Assembly: GCA_019916065.1 (NCBI GenBank)
Contig: CM034234.1
Coordinates: 7,848,342-7,912,341 of the forward strand
Direction: 5' to 3'
Length of the DNA stretch: 64,000 bases
DNA from: Vitellaria paradoxa
Lineage: Eukaryota > Streptophyta > Magnoliopsida > Ericales > Sapotaceae
Every line of letters starts with the position of its first letter. The first letter of the stretch is position 1. Below, piece by piece: positions 1 through 11,672 of the stretch. The notes below the pieces were generated by a model, which had not been told where the DNA came from, ran no database searches, and worked only from the letters and a program-made list of their open reading frames with translations. A program made the translations under genes and the position numbers.

Positions 1-652
1 CCTCCCAAAGATACGCATTCTTTTATTGACTTTTGCTTTTGGTTGGTACTCTTCAGGAGATTAAAATATTGTTACTTACAAGGTGTTACCTTTGCCGAGA
101 CGTTTTATCGTAACAAGATGCTATTCAATAGAAAAATGAAACGTGGACGATCGTCAGACTTACTGAATGCTAAAAATTATAAGAAATTTATTTACTTAAA
201 TATTATTATTTATTAAAAATCATTTCTACAGTTTAAAAAAAATGAATGTTATTTTTTGAATCCGTTAGAACAATTTTATTAGAACGGTTTGGTAAAATCG
301 TTCCAACGAATTCAAAAAATAATATTAACTGTTCTAATAGATTATTGCGTCAAAATTTATCCAAATCACATATTTTTTTTTATTTTTTATCACTCTAAAT
401 ATAACCTTAGTATTTACTTAAATATTATTATTTATTATTTGATATAATTATTTTAATTTTTTAAATAATATATATATGTATACATATATATAAAAATACT
501 TATTTTTGTTTTACTTCTTAAAACAAAATGTTTCAATTTTTTTATTTTCAATTATTTATTTGATAATTTCAAAAATATTATTACAAAAAATAAATTAAAG
601 GAAAAAAGTTCTGGTTCTTTCTCGCACCCAAATTAAGTATGGGCATTACCTT
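1..652. other. AT-rich intergenic DNA
   Basis: I see no coding region. The stretch contains an (AT)-rich run near 469-493. At about 257-315 it has words of the type GAATCCGTT-AGAAC and CGTTCCAACGAATTC that resemble the inside of the MITEs at 656-1156 and 31065-31517, so it may be a decayed relative of them. Confidence 0.6.
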
Positions 653-655
653 TTA

Positions 656-1156
656 GGCTGCGTTTGGTACACAAAAGATTGATGAAAATTTTTAAAATTT
701 TTATAAAATTTTACACATTCTTGCTCTATTAAAATTTAAAAAATGTTTAATATCTTTTAAAAAAATCGATAACTAGAATTCGGTTAATCAAATATCAACA
801 ATTTTTTTACCATTCTCACTATGGACTCTCAAACTATCAAATAACACCCACTTTGATTTTTTATGTGCTGTTTCTAAAACCGTTCCAACGGATTGTAGAA
901 ACCATTTCGATGGAATCACGCGGCCAACTTTCATCCAAACGGTTTCTACAATTCGTTTGGACAGATTGTAGTATAAAGAAGTCATGACTGTCTAAAATTT
1001 TGAATCTATTCAAACGGAAATCCGATCCGTCAGAACGAAATTTTACTATTCATCTTCAAAAAACACAGTTTGAGTAGTGTGCACCAAACACAAAAAATTT
1101 GTTCAAACCATATTTTATCTCATTTTTTCTCACTTTTTGGTACACCAAACGTAGCC
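656..1156. mobile_element. Tourist-like (PIF/Harbinger) MITE
   Basis: A 501-bp non-coding element bounded by imperfect terminal inverted repeats: GGCTGCGTTTGGTACAC at the left, and the complement of GGTACACCAAACGTAGCC at the right. The trinucleotide TTA flanks it on both sides (653-655 and 1157-1159). TTA/TAA target duplication with a GG-N-GCGTTTGG type terminus is the signature of Tourist MITEs mobilised by PIF/Harbinger transposase. No transposase is encoded. The interior carries words with alternating CGTTCCAACGG and AACGGTTTCTAC motifs. A related element with similar ends lies at 31065-31517. Confidence 0.75.
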
Positions 1157-1159
1157 TTA

Positions 1160-2607
1160 ATGTATACATTGAAAGCCTTTTATCAATAATTAAGTCAAAT
1201 ATTCCACCCTTTTATATTGGGGGGTTTAGTTGATTAAAACTAATCAAAATTTACTAAATTTTACCTTTTTTTTGTACTTTCTTCTAATTAAATTTACCAT
1301 ATATTACTCTTACATGAAATCTTTATACCTTTACTATATTTTTTGACTAAATTTTTACTAACTAAACACCTTATTATAATGAAGGGTGGATCTAAATAAA
1401 AAGGAAGATTATAAGTTTTTTTTTTTTTGGATAAAAATACCAAAATACATCTAATATTTTAATTTTATTACAAAATTTTCACCAGAACTAAGTTTTCAAA
1501 CTCTTCCTCTTTGAATTTTTATTTTTAATTTTAGGTTTCACTTGGCACAAAATTTCTCTCTCCAGGACAGCAAGTGAAAATTGGTTCTTTTTCACTTTTA
1601 GTCTTAACACGCTCTCTCTTCTTGATCAAGATAAATACTCGTAAGTTTTATATAATTTCATACACATTGGATTCCTTAATGAAAATTCTGGTTCTTCCTC
1701 TCATTACAATCATCTGAATAAAATTGATATACATGCTTCATTTTGAATATAAACTCAACTATCAATATTAAAAAAAATAAAATATTACATTTTTACCAAT
1801 ATATACAGGCATGATTTCACTCATTAATTTTGTTTATCCAAGTTAATAAAAAATTATTTATATTTACAAATAACTAATCATAAATTTTGCTATAGATTAA
1901 ATAGTTTTCAAGGGTTAATATTTTAAGCACGACCTCATTTATTATTTTTCATGTTTGAGAAATTTTTTTACACTACTTAATTATATGAACTGAGATTAAA
2001 GTTAAGCACATCAGGCAAAAAATAAAAATATATTTTTGTATATTATTTTACTTATATTTTTTATAAAATATTTTATTTTATTGCTAAATTATTGACTTTT
2101 ATAACTTTTAAATTCAATTTTACCTAAAAAAACAGTCTCATTTTTTAATTGAATATATACGGATGAATTTAAGAATTAAGTCTAAATTCGAAATTTTTAA
2201 AAATTCAATTCAATGAATATCAAAATTATGCATAGTCGGCCCGGCCATTGGCTAGCCCTACTGTTTTCCCTTTGGTTGTCCAAAGAGTCCAACTTTATTC
2301 AAATTAAATATTGCTAGTCAATATGCTAGTCAATACGCCATTAATAAATAACCTCACACATTTCACACATTTGGAGTGGGCATAATTGTCCTTTCACATA
2401 AGTTTCGTAAATATGGGAAATACGTAATAATGCATCAATTAAGCTCTGCTTGATTTACTATAAATCTATAAAAATTTTTAAAAATTTTTAAAAATTATTC
2501 ACTTTTTATTTTTACATAAATTATAAATTTATAATTTATCTTGCTTTTTATTATTGTGCCAAATGGATAGATTATTATGGGTGTGTTTAGAATTGTATAA
2601 AATTGTA
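1160..2607. other. AT-rich intergenic DNA
   Basis: I see no gene. The region is AT-rich with short T and A runs. The 3' part (about 2443-2605) carries the core TTTTAAAAATTATTCACTTTT that recurs in the MITE-like elements at 4407-4540 (as its complement) and near 30905-31061. Confidence 0.5.
2443..2605. repeat. MITE-like relic sharing a dispersed core
   Basis: This segment contains AAAAATTTTTAAAAATTATT and CACTTTTTATTTT, then GTGCCAAATGG. It matches the order of motifs at 30905-31061 and, inverted, at 4407-4540. The ends are too degraded to define inverted repeats or a target duplication with certainty. It is read as an old copy of a small non-autonomous element family. Confidence 0.35.
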
Positions 2608-2616
2608 TAAAATAAT

Positions 2617-4014
2617 GGGTAAAGTACAAAAAATACCTCTACAGTTTATCCTCAGTATTACTTTAGTCCCACATGTTTTAATTGTAACAGTCAAATCCCT
2701 ACATTTTCGGTTAAGTATCAATTCGGTCCTTCCGTTAGTTGACTGTTAGAAACAACCGTTATACTAAAAATAAAATGGTAATTTAATTTATAATTTACTC
2801 TTAGTGTCACTTTAGTCCCTCACGTTTTCAATTATAACAATTGAATCCCTACACTTTCGACATAATTAGAAATATATTTTATTAAATTATTTTTAATAAA
2901 TAATGTACTCTAAAATATATTTTATTAAATTATATAACATATTTTAATTTGAAATATATCTTATTAAATTATTTTTAATCAATAAAATATTTAAATTATA
3001 TTTAATATATTCTATATTTATTGAATTAAATTAATTTTCAAAAATAATATGATTAAATTAAAATATAATTAAAATAATATTTAGTTTATTTTAACTAATA
3101 TGAAATATATTTTATTAAATTCAGTTAATTTTCTTAAAATTAATAAAATTAAATATTTTATTAAAGGGTGATTTGATGATTTCACTAATAGTTGTTATAA
3201 TTAATAGAATAGAATTAAAAAAGTCACATTTATAAACGTATACTCTTGAATTGAATATATATACAAAATTATATATAGAAAGAAAACTGCAGAAATAGAA
3301 AATTTAGAAAATAGCGATTCTAAGGCATTTTGATAACATTATTGTTTTTTTATTTTGTTTAACTTTTTATTTTTTGATTTTATTTTTTATTATCATTTTT
3401 TTCTAAAATAAAAATTGAAACTGCGTTTACAGATGCAATTTTATTTATATAAATTAATTTTTAATAAAATATTTAATTTTATTATTTCTTAAAAATTATT
3501 CAAATTTAATAAAATATATTTCATATTAATTAAACTATATTAAACATTATTTTAATTATATTATTAATTTAATCATATTATTTATGAAAAATAACTTACT
3601 TCAATAAAAAGAAAATATATTAAATAAAATTTAAATATTTTATTTATAAAAAATAATTTAATAAGATATATTTCAAATTAAAATATGTTATATAATTTAA
3701 TAAAATATATTTTAGACTATTTTATTTATGAAAAATAATTTATTAAAATATATTTCAAATATATATCGAAAGTGTAGGAATTCAATTGTTATAATTGAAA
3801 ACGTGAGGGATTAAAGTAATACTGGGAATAAACTATAGATAAAATTACCATTTTATCTTCAGTCTAACGATTATTTCTAACGGTCAGCTAACAGAAGGAC
3901 CGAATTGATACTTGACCGAAAGTGTAGGGATTTGACTGTTGCAATTGAAACGTGTGGGACCAAAGTGATACCGATATTAAACTGTAAGGGTATTTTTGTT
4001 TTTGTACTTTATTC
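2617..4014. mobile_element. Foldback / Mutator-like non-autonomous element with 9-bp TSD
   Basis: A 1398-bp palindromic element. The left arm (about 2617-3165) and right arm (about 3440-4014) are long inverted repeats of roughly 550 bp around a loop of roughly 270 bp. Matching arm words include GTAAAGTACAAAAA with GTACTTTA, and CCTACATTTTCGGTTAAGTA against the complement of the 3917-3935 region. The nine bases TAAAATAAT flank both ends (2608-2616 and 4015-4023). A 9-bp duplication with long terminal inverted repeats is characteristic of Mutator-like or foldback elements. There is no open reading frame, so it must have been mobilised in trans. The arms have diverged, so it is not recent. Confidence 0.8.
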
Positions 4015-4406
4015 TAAAATAATATAAAATTATAAAAATAAATGTTTCGTAATTTATGTAATAAATAAAAATTTTAAATTTTATTATCTCATAATTTATA
4101 TTTATAAATATTTATAAAATTTTATTTTATTTTAGAGAGTTGGAAACGGATCCATAGTATATTCTTTTCCGTCAAATAGGGTAGCTTGTGCCCTTTAGCA
4201 GCACAGCTCAGCATCCGTTGACTAGTCTTTAGACTTTCGATGGTTTTGTAGATTTCGAAAATATCCAAACAGAGGATTCGAGTTCTTTTATTTCCTGGTT
4301 TGCCCTGCAAATGTGAAACGTGATTACTTTTTTGATTTGTTTGGGGCTCACCCTCAATTACTTTATTAGTTATTTATGGTAGATTTCATGCAAGTACACT
4401 TATTTA

Positions 4407-4540
4407 GGAGACATTTGGAGTGACAATAAAGATAAAATGAGATAATTTAAAATATTTGTAAGTTCATAATTTATACAATAATATAAAAAGTGAATAATTT
4501 TTAAAAATTTTTAATATTTTATATCGTACCAAATAAATCT
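4407..4540. mobile_element. Small Tourist-like MITE
   Basis: A 134-bp AT-rich element flanked by TTA (4404-4406 and 4541-4543). The left end GGAGACATTTGG is partly inverted at the right end (CCAAATAAATCT). Inside is AAAGTGAATAATTTTTAAAA, the complement of the core found near 2470 and 30960. The short inverted repeats are imperfect, hence moderate confidence. Confidence 0.5.
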
Positions 4541-4698
4541 TTATAATATAATCTTAATTTAATCTATTCGTTGAATATGAATTTTTGTATAAAAGTATGC
4601 TTGTTTCATATAACAAAAGTTGATAGATCTTTAAGTAGGTAATACAAAAAATTAATTTGTTTGTAAAAAAATATTGTTGTTAAACTATATTATGCTAC

Positions 4699-4852
4699 TT
4701 TTTTTTTATAGTTAAGCAGGGGTAGGGGGCTGGGGTCAAACCCCGCTAGTTTTTTTTTTTTTATAGTTAAGTAGGGGTAGTGGATCGGGGTCGAACCTTG
4801 GTGGTGAGCAGGCGCAGGAAAGACTTTGCCAACTCAGCTAACAGTCACGCTC
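4699..4852 (-). mobile_element. tRNA-derived SINE with a duplicated 3' end
   Basis: On the minus strand this reads an A-box-like TTAGCTGAGTTGGCAAAG (about 4842-4825), a B-box-like GGTTCGACCCC (about 4797-4787), then a body ending in CTTAACTATA followed by an A-run (4750-4762 as T on the plus strand). Immediately downstream the 3' part is repeated once more (4699-4749: GGTTTGACCCCAGCC to CTTAACTATA plus A-run), as if a second, 5'-truncated copy landed in the first tail. The A and B boxes are internal polymerase III promoter elements. No acceptor-stem pairing of a true tRNA gene is visible. Confidence 0.65.
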
Positions 4853-6400
4853 ATATTATGCTTGTTATATAATATTAAGCAAAATCAATAATTTAACTTT
4901 TATTGTAAAAATAATATTTATTGTTCAAATGTTAACAAAGAAATAAAATAAATAACTTGTAAATGAAAAACCTGGACATCAACTAATTTGTTTAGAAAAT
5001 TATTTAAATACTCACAATAATAATAATAAAATGACTTACAATAATTTATTAAAAAAAAAAAAAACTACTTCCCATGTCTGATAGTGGTGCAATTTATTTA
5101 TTTTAAATGTTTAAGGTTGGCTTGGTATCATAAATAATTAATTTATATATATTTTTAGTTTATTTTTATTTTATATGACTTTTTTTATTAAAATTTAATT
5201 TTATTTTTATAAACTGTAATTTTTAATTGTTAATCGTATTCATTAAAAAATTACAAGAAAATTAAAATATTTACGTCCATTCAAAAAAAAAAGTAGCAAA
5301 AAAATTGAATTTTTTGGGTTCCTTTTATCCTTTTTTTTTTTAAATTACACACATTTTTTGAATTTTTTTTTTTATGTTTGTGTTTAATACACATAAAATC
5401 TACAACTTAAAAAAAATTAAATTTTGGTGAAAACAAATCATGTAAGACGAAAATAAGTTAAAAAATAAAAAAATGCTTATGGTACCCAAACAAACCCTTA
5501 AGAGATATATTGTTCTAGATTTATAGTTGAAAAAGGGAAATTTTCTATTATTCGTTTTAGTTGGGAAAAAAAAAAACTGCACATAGCTACTGGTACTTAA
5601 CTTGAAAAAAAAAAACAAACAAACAAACAAACAAAATCCTTTAAGTCAATATATAATTTGAATAACATTAATTGACAAATTAATATAAATACGTGAAATA
5701 TCGTGATATATGAACAAATCTCTCCAAATTTGGGTAGAAACTAAATTAAGATATATCATGATACTAAATAATGGAATAAAATCAAAGGAAATTTCTAGAT
5801 TTTATTTTCTAATTTTTGATATGTGAATTAAAAAAATAGATTATGATTCTCCATTACAATTTACTAAAATATTAAGTACATTCTATTTAAAATTTTTCAT
5901 ATACTATTCTATTGACATGTTTGGAGTGATAACAAAGAGATAAAATGTGATTAGTGTTGAATTTGTAATTCGTATAGTATGATGAAAAATAAAAAATTTT
6001 AAAATATTTTAGAAATTCATAATAAATTAAATGAAACTTATACTATAATGAATAATATTTTTAAAGTATAAAAAATAAAAATAAATACATGCTAATATTT
6101 TTAAAGTATAAAAAATTAAAATAAAATATATGTTGCATTGTTCAGTGATTGATTTATGATATGCAAATTTAAGAAACAAGATATTTTAAGCATTCAAAAG
6201 GGTAATATGGGAATACAGAAAACTAGTCTTTCTGGTAATTTTAACAATCAGCAATCGCAGTAGTCTCAAGACAGAGACAACACAGTTCTTCCTTTCTCTT
6301 CCATGTCCATTAATGGAGGGAAATCAGCTTTACAAACTCTCTTCTTTAAACGTAAGGTGCACTAAAAATTAATTGGGAGCAAAGAGAGCGAGAGCGAGAG
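4853..6400. other. AT-rich upstream region of the AHL gene
   Basis: I see no gene. The region is AT-rich with many homopolymers and an (AAAC)n run around 5611-5632. A MITE-like left end (ATGTTTGGAGTGATAACAAAG, near 5919) resembles the element at 4407 but no right end is convincing. The distal promoter of the AHL gene presumably lies in the last kilobase; I could not pick a TATA box with confidence. Confidence 0.5.
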
Positions 6401-6450
6401 CTTCTACTTCTGGCGCCATTTGCAGAAACAAAGAGAAACGCTTTCAAAAG

Positions 6451-6454
<4 letters not shown>

Positions 6455-6481
<27 letters not shown>
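6455..6481 (+). repeat. (TC)n microsatellite in the AHL 5' leader
   Basis: About 13 TC units lie 41 bases upstream of the AHL start codon. Pyrimidine CT tracts are common in plant 5' leaders. The tract is translatable in frame with the gene (as Leu-Ser) but no ATG lies upstream of it in that frame, so it is read as untranslated. Confidence 0.7.
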
Positions 6482-6521
6482 AGAATCATCAGTACATTTT
6501 GTTGAGGAAAAAGACTTGGGT

Positions 6522-8421
6522 ATGGACGAGAAGGAGACTATCTTATCCGGGTCACCGGCAGGCATCTCGGAGAATAGGTCACCGCCGTTGAGTGGTGATG
6601 GTGGGATGGTTCCACAAGGGCTGAACATGAGCGTAGAGAGAAGCCTAGTAGTCACCACAGACGGCGGCGGAGGCGCCGTTGGCGGTGGTGGAAGTGGTGA
6701 TGCGTCGGGGAAGAAAAAGAGAGGGCGGCCCAGAAAATACGACTCAGATGGTAACTTGACACTGCCATATATGTCACCCGGACCTCCACCGCCTGCCGGT
6801 TTTTCTCTCTCTCCTCCTCCTTCCAAGTTCTCTTCCAAAAGGGGCCGTGGAAGGCCATCTGGTTCTGGTAACTGGCAACTGCTTGCTTCTTTAGGTGAGT
6901 TTTAAGTACACACAAAAAGTTAAGGTTTTAGATGAGATTGGGTTCCTTCCAGTTTTGATACTTATTGGCATTCCTTTTTTTTTTTCACTCTAATTTATTA
7001 TTTATTTATCTTTTTTTTTTAAATCTCTTCCTTGGGGAGGGTTTGGAACCTTGGGTGTTTGGGGGCCGATCAATTTGGCATTATGCACAAAAAAATTATG
7101 TTGAATTCTCTCTTAAAAATTTGTCTGACATTGTAAATGTTCTTGGATATAATCAATGCGATCATGTGAGTGATAAAGGGCAATGTTGTGCTATTCTATT
7201 GAGGAAGAATAATCATCCACTTTTAAGTAATGGGTTTGCTTTATTTTAGATTTAGCTCACATTTAATTCCTTGATCCGTGATTCTGTGAAGGTGAGTTGT
7301 TTGCAAACACAGCCGGAGGGGACTTTACACCACATGTGGTCACTGTAAATACAGGAGAGGTGATTCATGTATAGATTTTGGAAATTAGTCTGCCCTGCCT
7401 TGTGAGTTGTGATCTGTTCGGATCTTAGATAATTTTATTGCACCTTATAGAAATTCCACATTGTTAATTTCAGGATGTAGCTGCAAAGATTCTCTCGTTT
7501 TCTCAGAAGGGTCCTCGAGGAATATGTATCCTCTCTGCAAATGGATCGGTTTCTAATGTTACCATTCGGCAGCCTGGTTCCTCAGGCGGGCTTTTGACTT
7601 ATGAGGTATGCCTCCAAATTTTTTTATCTCTGTTCTTTAAGACTGGCTGGCAGTTCTTTCTATACCTTGTTGAAAAATTATGGTTTTATAGATCTACTTT
7701 AAGTATGCCTAGTCCTTGTTAACAATTGCCCCCGGATAGGTTTTTGTCCTGCTGATGTTTGTGATCTCTTGGCCATTTCATGGATAAGTTGTGGATTTTA
7801 TTCTTGTGCATCGTCGGTGGAACATACCAAAAGTTATTCCATGCGAAATTAATGGACTTCCTTTGTGATTGGAACATCTGAAAAGTGATATCATACTTAT
7901 CCAAATATTAAAATTATGACTGTCATTTAGTATAAATTCTAGGAATATAGGGTGGGAAGGAGGTGGAAGGTGTCTTTTGGTCCCCCGTATCCTTTGTATG
8001 GATTTGGGATGATGTGTGAAATAACAGGACTTTCACGGGTGTGGTGACACCTTTGTACAGGTTTAGGAGTTCCCCTTTGTCTGTACGTTAGCAATGAGAC
8101 TTCTGGAGCCATAGAATAGTCTTTTGCTACTTATGTATTGGCTCATTGGGCATCATCCCATCTTTGATGCTTTCTTCATAAACTTTCTTTGTAAGGAAAA
8201 GAGAGAAAGAAGAAACATTTCATTTGGGGGATATGCTTCTTTGAGAAAATTGTGCCAAATGATGTGTCAATGACACCTTTGTAATGAAAATGCACCTTTG
8301 TGCGTTTTTTTTTATTTAAAGTGATTGGCTCTCAAAAGAGACACATCATTCTTGTGTTTTTACTTGATTTTGGTTGCATAGCTCTATTCTTCATTTGGTC
8401 ATGGACCATTTTTTTTTTCTT

Positions 8422-8452
<31 letters not shown>

Positions 8453-9829
8453 GGGGAGGGGGTATAAAAATGTTATTTTGTTTGCTCACCAGTATGTGTA
8501 ATATGATCGGATGTGTTTTTTACACCAAAATTTTTTCATAATTTTTTATTTCATGCAGGGCCGATTTGAGATATTGTCTGTAGCAGGATCATTCACTGTC
8601 GCTGAAAATGGTGGTGTGAGAAGTAGGACTGGTGGATTAAGTGTGTCACTGGCTGGTCCTGATGGTCGAGTTATTGGTGGCGGAGTTGCTGGTTTATTAA
8701 TGGCTGCTAGCCCAATCCAGGTAGAAATATATATAAAGAGATATATGTATAACTGAAGAGAGTTACTACATCACTCATGTGTCACACTTTCAATTGTGTA
8801 TGTATGATACTACTTCCTGTATAGTTGGGTTTTAAATAAGATGATGAATCATTATTTATTTGACCAATGAACAGTTAAAATTCCAGTAAATGTACTAAGA
8901 ACAATTATTTTTTCTGACACAATAGGAATAAGGGCTGAAAACCTGAAAATTCAGATTGTATGACTGATTTATGCAATTTTTTGCTAGCAAGAAACTTATA
9001 TGTCATAACTTCAATCTAGAAATAACAGTTAATAATTCAACTTCATTGAATAAAAATCCAACCTTTTTCTCATTTCTTTCCTTCTTGAGAGAAGAACAAG
9101 CCACCTTTCCTGCCAAGAATAAGCATTGGATCCAAATGTGTCTCATCATCCTTTTTGCAGTTCTGTTTATATTTTCTCCATCTTGATAACAAAATGAAAG
9201 GAACAGCCTCATGGCACCGAAGTTCAGTTCCATTATATTACCATATGTTCATACACACACACCCTAAAAGATTAGACAGAAAGACATTACCATAAAATGT
9301 TGACACTTGTGGACTTATCACATTAAATGAAAAAAAAAAAAAAAAAACCCATTATAATCCACTTTTATTTTGAAAATGCATTTCTGGCAACTTCCTTTCT
9401 GGTAAATTCTCTTGGTGGAGTATTATTTTCCTAATGATAGTGCAATTTATGCTAGCTTTCCCCTTTCTCATTGAGTTGAAACACAATGTTCCCGTAGATT
9501 ACTGCAAAATGATGTGGGTTCTGGTTACTTGCCAGGTTGTAGTAGGAAGCTTCATTCCTAATGGCTATAAGGCATACAAAAGAAAACAAAATTACGAGAG
9601 AATCACCCCTCTTAGTCCAGGTACCACTGTGACAGCAGCTGCATCAATCTCCAAAGCAGCACCAGATCGAAACATCCATCAAAGCCACGGAGAAGCAGTA
9701 GACAACCGCACAGGCAATAAGCAGAACCCAAATGCTACATCCACTGATTGTGCTGATTGGAACGATTCAGAACCCACTTCGGCTCGGCGACCTTCTCCTG
9801 ACATCAACTTGTCATTGGAAGTAGAATAA
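6522..9829 (+). CDS. AHL: AT-hook motif nuclear-localized (AHL) protein, five exons
   Basis: Exons inferred from GT-AG sites and protein continuity: 6522-6894, 7292-7359, 7474-7605, 8559-8720 and 9536-9829 (TAA). Together they total 1029 bases, or 342 residues, with phase preserved at every junction. Residues 67-73 are an AT-hook of type RGRPRKY and residues 109-112 a second RGRP core followed by SGS. A PPC/DUF296 domain fills roughly residues 125-260, with GDFTPHVV, the GRFEI hexamer region, GGGVAGLLMAASP and VVVGSF. The tail is polar and ends in SPDINLSLEVE. Two AT-hooks plus introns fit the intron-containing AHL clade (type II). AHL proteins bind AT-rich DNA in the nuclear matrix through the hooks and form trimers with partners through the PPC domain, acting in chromatin-linked transcriptional control. 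The start at 6522 is the first in-frame ATG; a longer reading to 6420 would need TTG. No disabling change was seen. Confidence 0.93.
8432..8456 (+). repeat. Poly(G)25 tract in AHL intron 3
   Basis: A T-rich run is followed by 25 consecutive G and then AGGGGG, lying about 100 bases upstream of the exon 4 acceptor at 8558. Such a tract could form a G-quadruplex in the sense RNA or DNA, and its length is likely unstable or misread. Confidence 0.85.
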
Positions 9830-10480
9830 TAGTGCTGCTGCTGCTGAAGGTGTGTTTCTTTTTTTTTTTTGGGGGTTAATTTTTCAGTTACCTATCATAG
9901 GTTTTGTAACTTGGAAGACAATTCTGGGTCTAATTTAGAGACACACACAGGCTGACATTGTGATTAGTCACAAGCTAATTTTGATTTCTTGTGATAGTTC
10001 CTTATACCCGAGGATTTGTAGTGACTAATTGATCAGCTGTCACATTGTCTTGAAGTATTTTTTTTTTCTTTTCAAAGAAAGTAATGACATTTGATATTTT
10101 GTTTGTTGCAATTCTCTTTGGGCATTGATTATGTAAAAAGTGTAAGGAGAGGGAATAGGGATGCTGGCTTCCGGAATAGCCCAAGAAAACATATTTCCAA
10201 GAATGCAGTTAACCATATAAAACCAACTCATGGATAGTAAGATAAAACGATTCCATAGATAATTAGCATATATGGGGCTATTTAGCACGGCAAAATTTAC
10301 CAAAATTTAAAAAAAGTTACAAATTGCAAACTTTTTCCAATCAAAATTTTGCCTCACACTAACTTTTTCAAATTTTTGGGCCATCGAACCACCCCCTATA
10401 TATAAAATTTTTCAAATTCCAAACTCATAGTGACCACCATATATTTGAACTTAACATCACTCATAACCTTGGTCTGTCAG
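9830..10480. other. 3' flank between two convergent genes
   Basis: This 650-base stretch holds the 3' untranslated part of the AHL gene and the 3' end region of the minus-strand phosphatase exons. It contains CTG repeats just after the AHL stop (about 9833-9846) and T-rich stretches, with nothing else I can support. A Tourist-like word (CCAAAATTTAAAAAAAG) near 10298 is too weak to call. Confidence 0.5.
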
Positions 10481-11085
10481 CTACTCTGGACGAAATTTTC
10501 TGACAATCTTTGAGTAGTAATCCCAATCGGAATGGGACTCAGTTATTGCAGGTTGTCCAATCCGATGCTCCTTCACATAAGTCCGAACGTCATCAGCATC
10601 AACCAACCCTTCCAGAAACAGCTGCAGCTCACCTTTTGGACCTATCCAAATATATATATATATATATAGCATATTACATTTTTCCTTTTCCTGAATATTG
10701 CATTTGAGATTGCAACAAATTTAAACACTCCGACGAACCTAGAACCGTGTCATTGCGACTTCCGACCTTGAACAAATCCGGAAAAATTGCGTTGTTATGC
10801 TGAAAATTACGAGAAGTTATTAAAACTACTTTTTTAACTTAAATTCCAACTCAGTTAATATTAAGTTTCAAAAGGGCGAAACGTTTTCAGGAAAATTACA
10901 GCATCGAGCAAGGCCTTGGAGGGATCATCATCGATCAACAGTGTGTTGGAGGAAGAGAATCGACCATGATCCCACGGCAGGGAAGGGCGAGGCCGGTCCC
11001 ATAGTTTACTCAGGTCCTTTAAGAACAGGGGTTTACTCTTCTTCACCAAGCTTTTGAACCCAGAATTAGTGCATTCTTCTTGGCT
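10481..11085 (-). pseudogene. FCP1/NIF-type HAD phosphatase, C-terminal exons only
   Basis: Three minus-strand exons join in phase: 11085-10900, 10799-10739 and 10641-10481 (TAG). Acceptors are CAG, CAG and TAG; donors are GTAATT and GTTCGT. They encode about 135 residues: LFLKDLSKLW, then the HAD motif-4 acidic pair in LLIDDDPSKALLDA, HNNAIFP, GPKGELQLFLEGL and IGQPAITE. This matches the second half of the FCP1-homology (NLI-interacting factor-like) domain of plant HAD phosphatases, which dephosphorylate protein serine/threonine. The DxDx(T/V) nucleophile motif should lie in upstream exons, but the 530 bases up to the Tat retrotransposon at 11617 contain no recognisable exon, nor did I find any beyond it. 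The gene is therefore either split by a very long element-bearing intron or 5'-truncated. The visible exons themselves have no stop or frameshift, so the pseudogene label is tentative. It converges with the AHL gene. Confidence 0.75.
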
Positions 11086-11616
11086 CTGGAAGGACAAAAG
11101 CAACAACCATTATGAAACTTAAGCAGAACTTTTCAGAAAAATAAGATTTATTCGCCTTTGGGAAAAAAAACCTGGTAGGTACTAGCTTTTCTATTTTTTT
11201 TCTAAAATAATCAAATTTACTTTCTTACATTTTAAATTTTTTTTAAATTTAAAAAATAAAAATATCAAATTAATAAAAAATTAAAAAATTAATTTTTTTC
11301 TTTTTCAAACACAAAAAAGTTAATTTTTTCGTAACTAACCAGTAGCCAATTACCAAAAAAAAATAATAATTTTTTTTCCTTCCTAAACTCAACCTTAACA
11401 TTTCAACAAAATTTTTCATTAAATATAATATGAATATTCAAAACGGCAATATTTTAGAAGGTTAAGCAGTGCAGACATGCCCAAACAAACAGCAACTTGT
11501 CTTTCAAACCTATCATGGTAGTGCTCAGAACACCATCTATGTTATCTCTGTTGATTTAACAGTGGCAGTGAAAACGGGTATATATATTAGAGTAGCTAAA
11601 AAAAAATAAATAGAAT
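11086..11616. other. AT-rich gap between phosphatase exons and retrotransposon
   Basis: I see no exon. The first bases (11086-11110) are the pyrimidine-rich acceptor of the phosphatase exon on the minus strand. The rest is AT-rich with a TATATATTAGAGTAGCT word near 11580 that loosely resembles TATATATATATTAAGCTAG just beyond the 3' LTR at 23569. Confidence 0.5.
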
Positions 11617-11672
11617 TGTTGGGCATAATAATACTAAAGCTGTACTCTTGCCGAACAAGTTTAGTCTGGTGC

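Noticed and set aside
4780..4850. Possible tRNA gene on the minus strand
   Set aside because: A and B boxes are present but there is no clover-leaf acceptor pairing, and an A-rich tail follows; a SINE fits better.
6404..6838. Minus-strand open frame opposite AHL exon 1
   Set aside because: A shadow of the GC-rich, repeat-bearing exon; low-complexity protein (poly-Gly/Pro and Arg-Glu repeats) with no homology.
6965..7249. Plus-strand open frame after AHL exon 1
   Set aside because: Lies within intron 1 between good splice sites; the protein is not recognisable.
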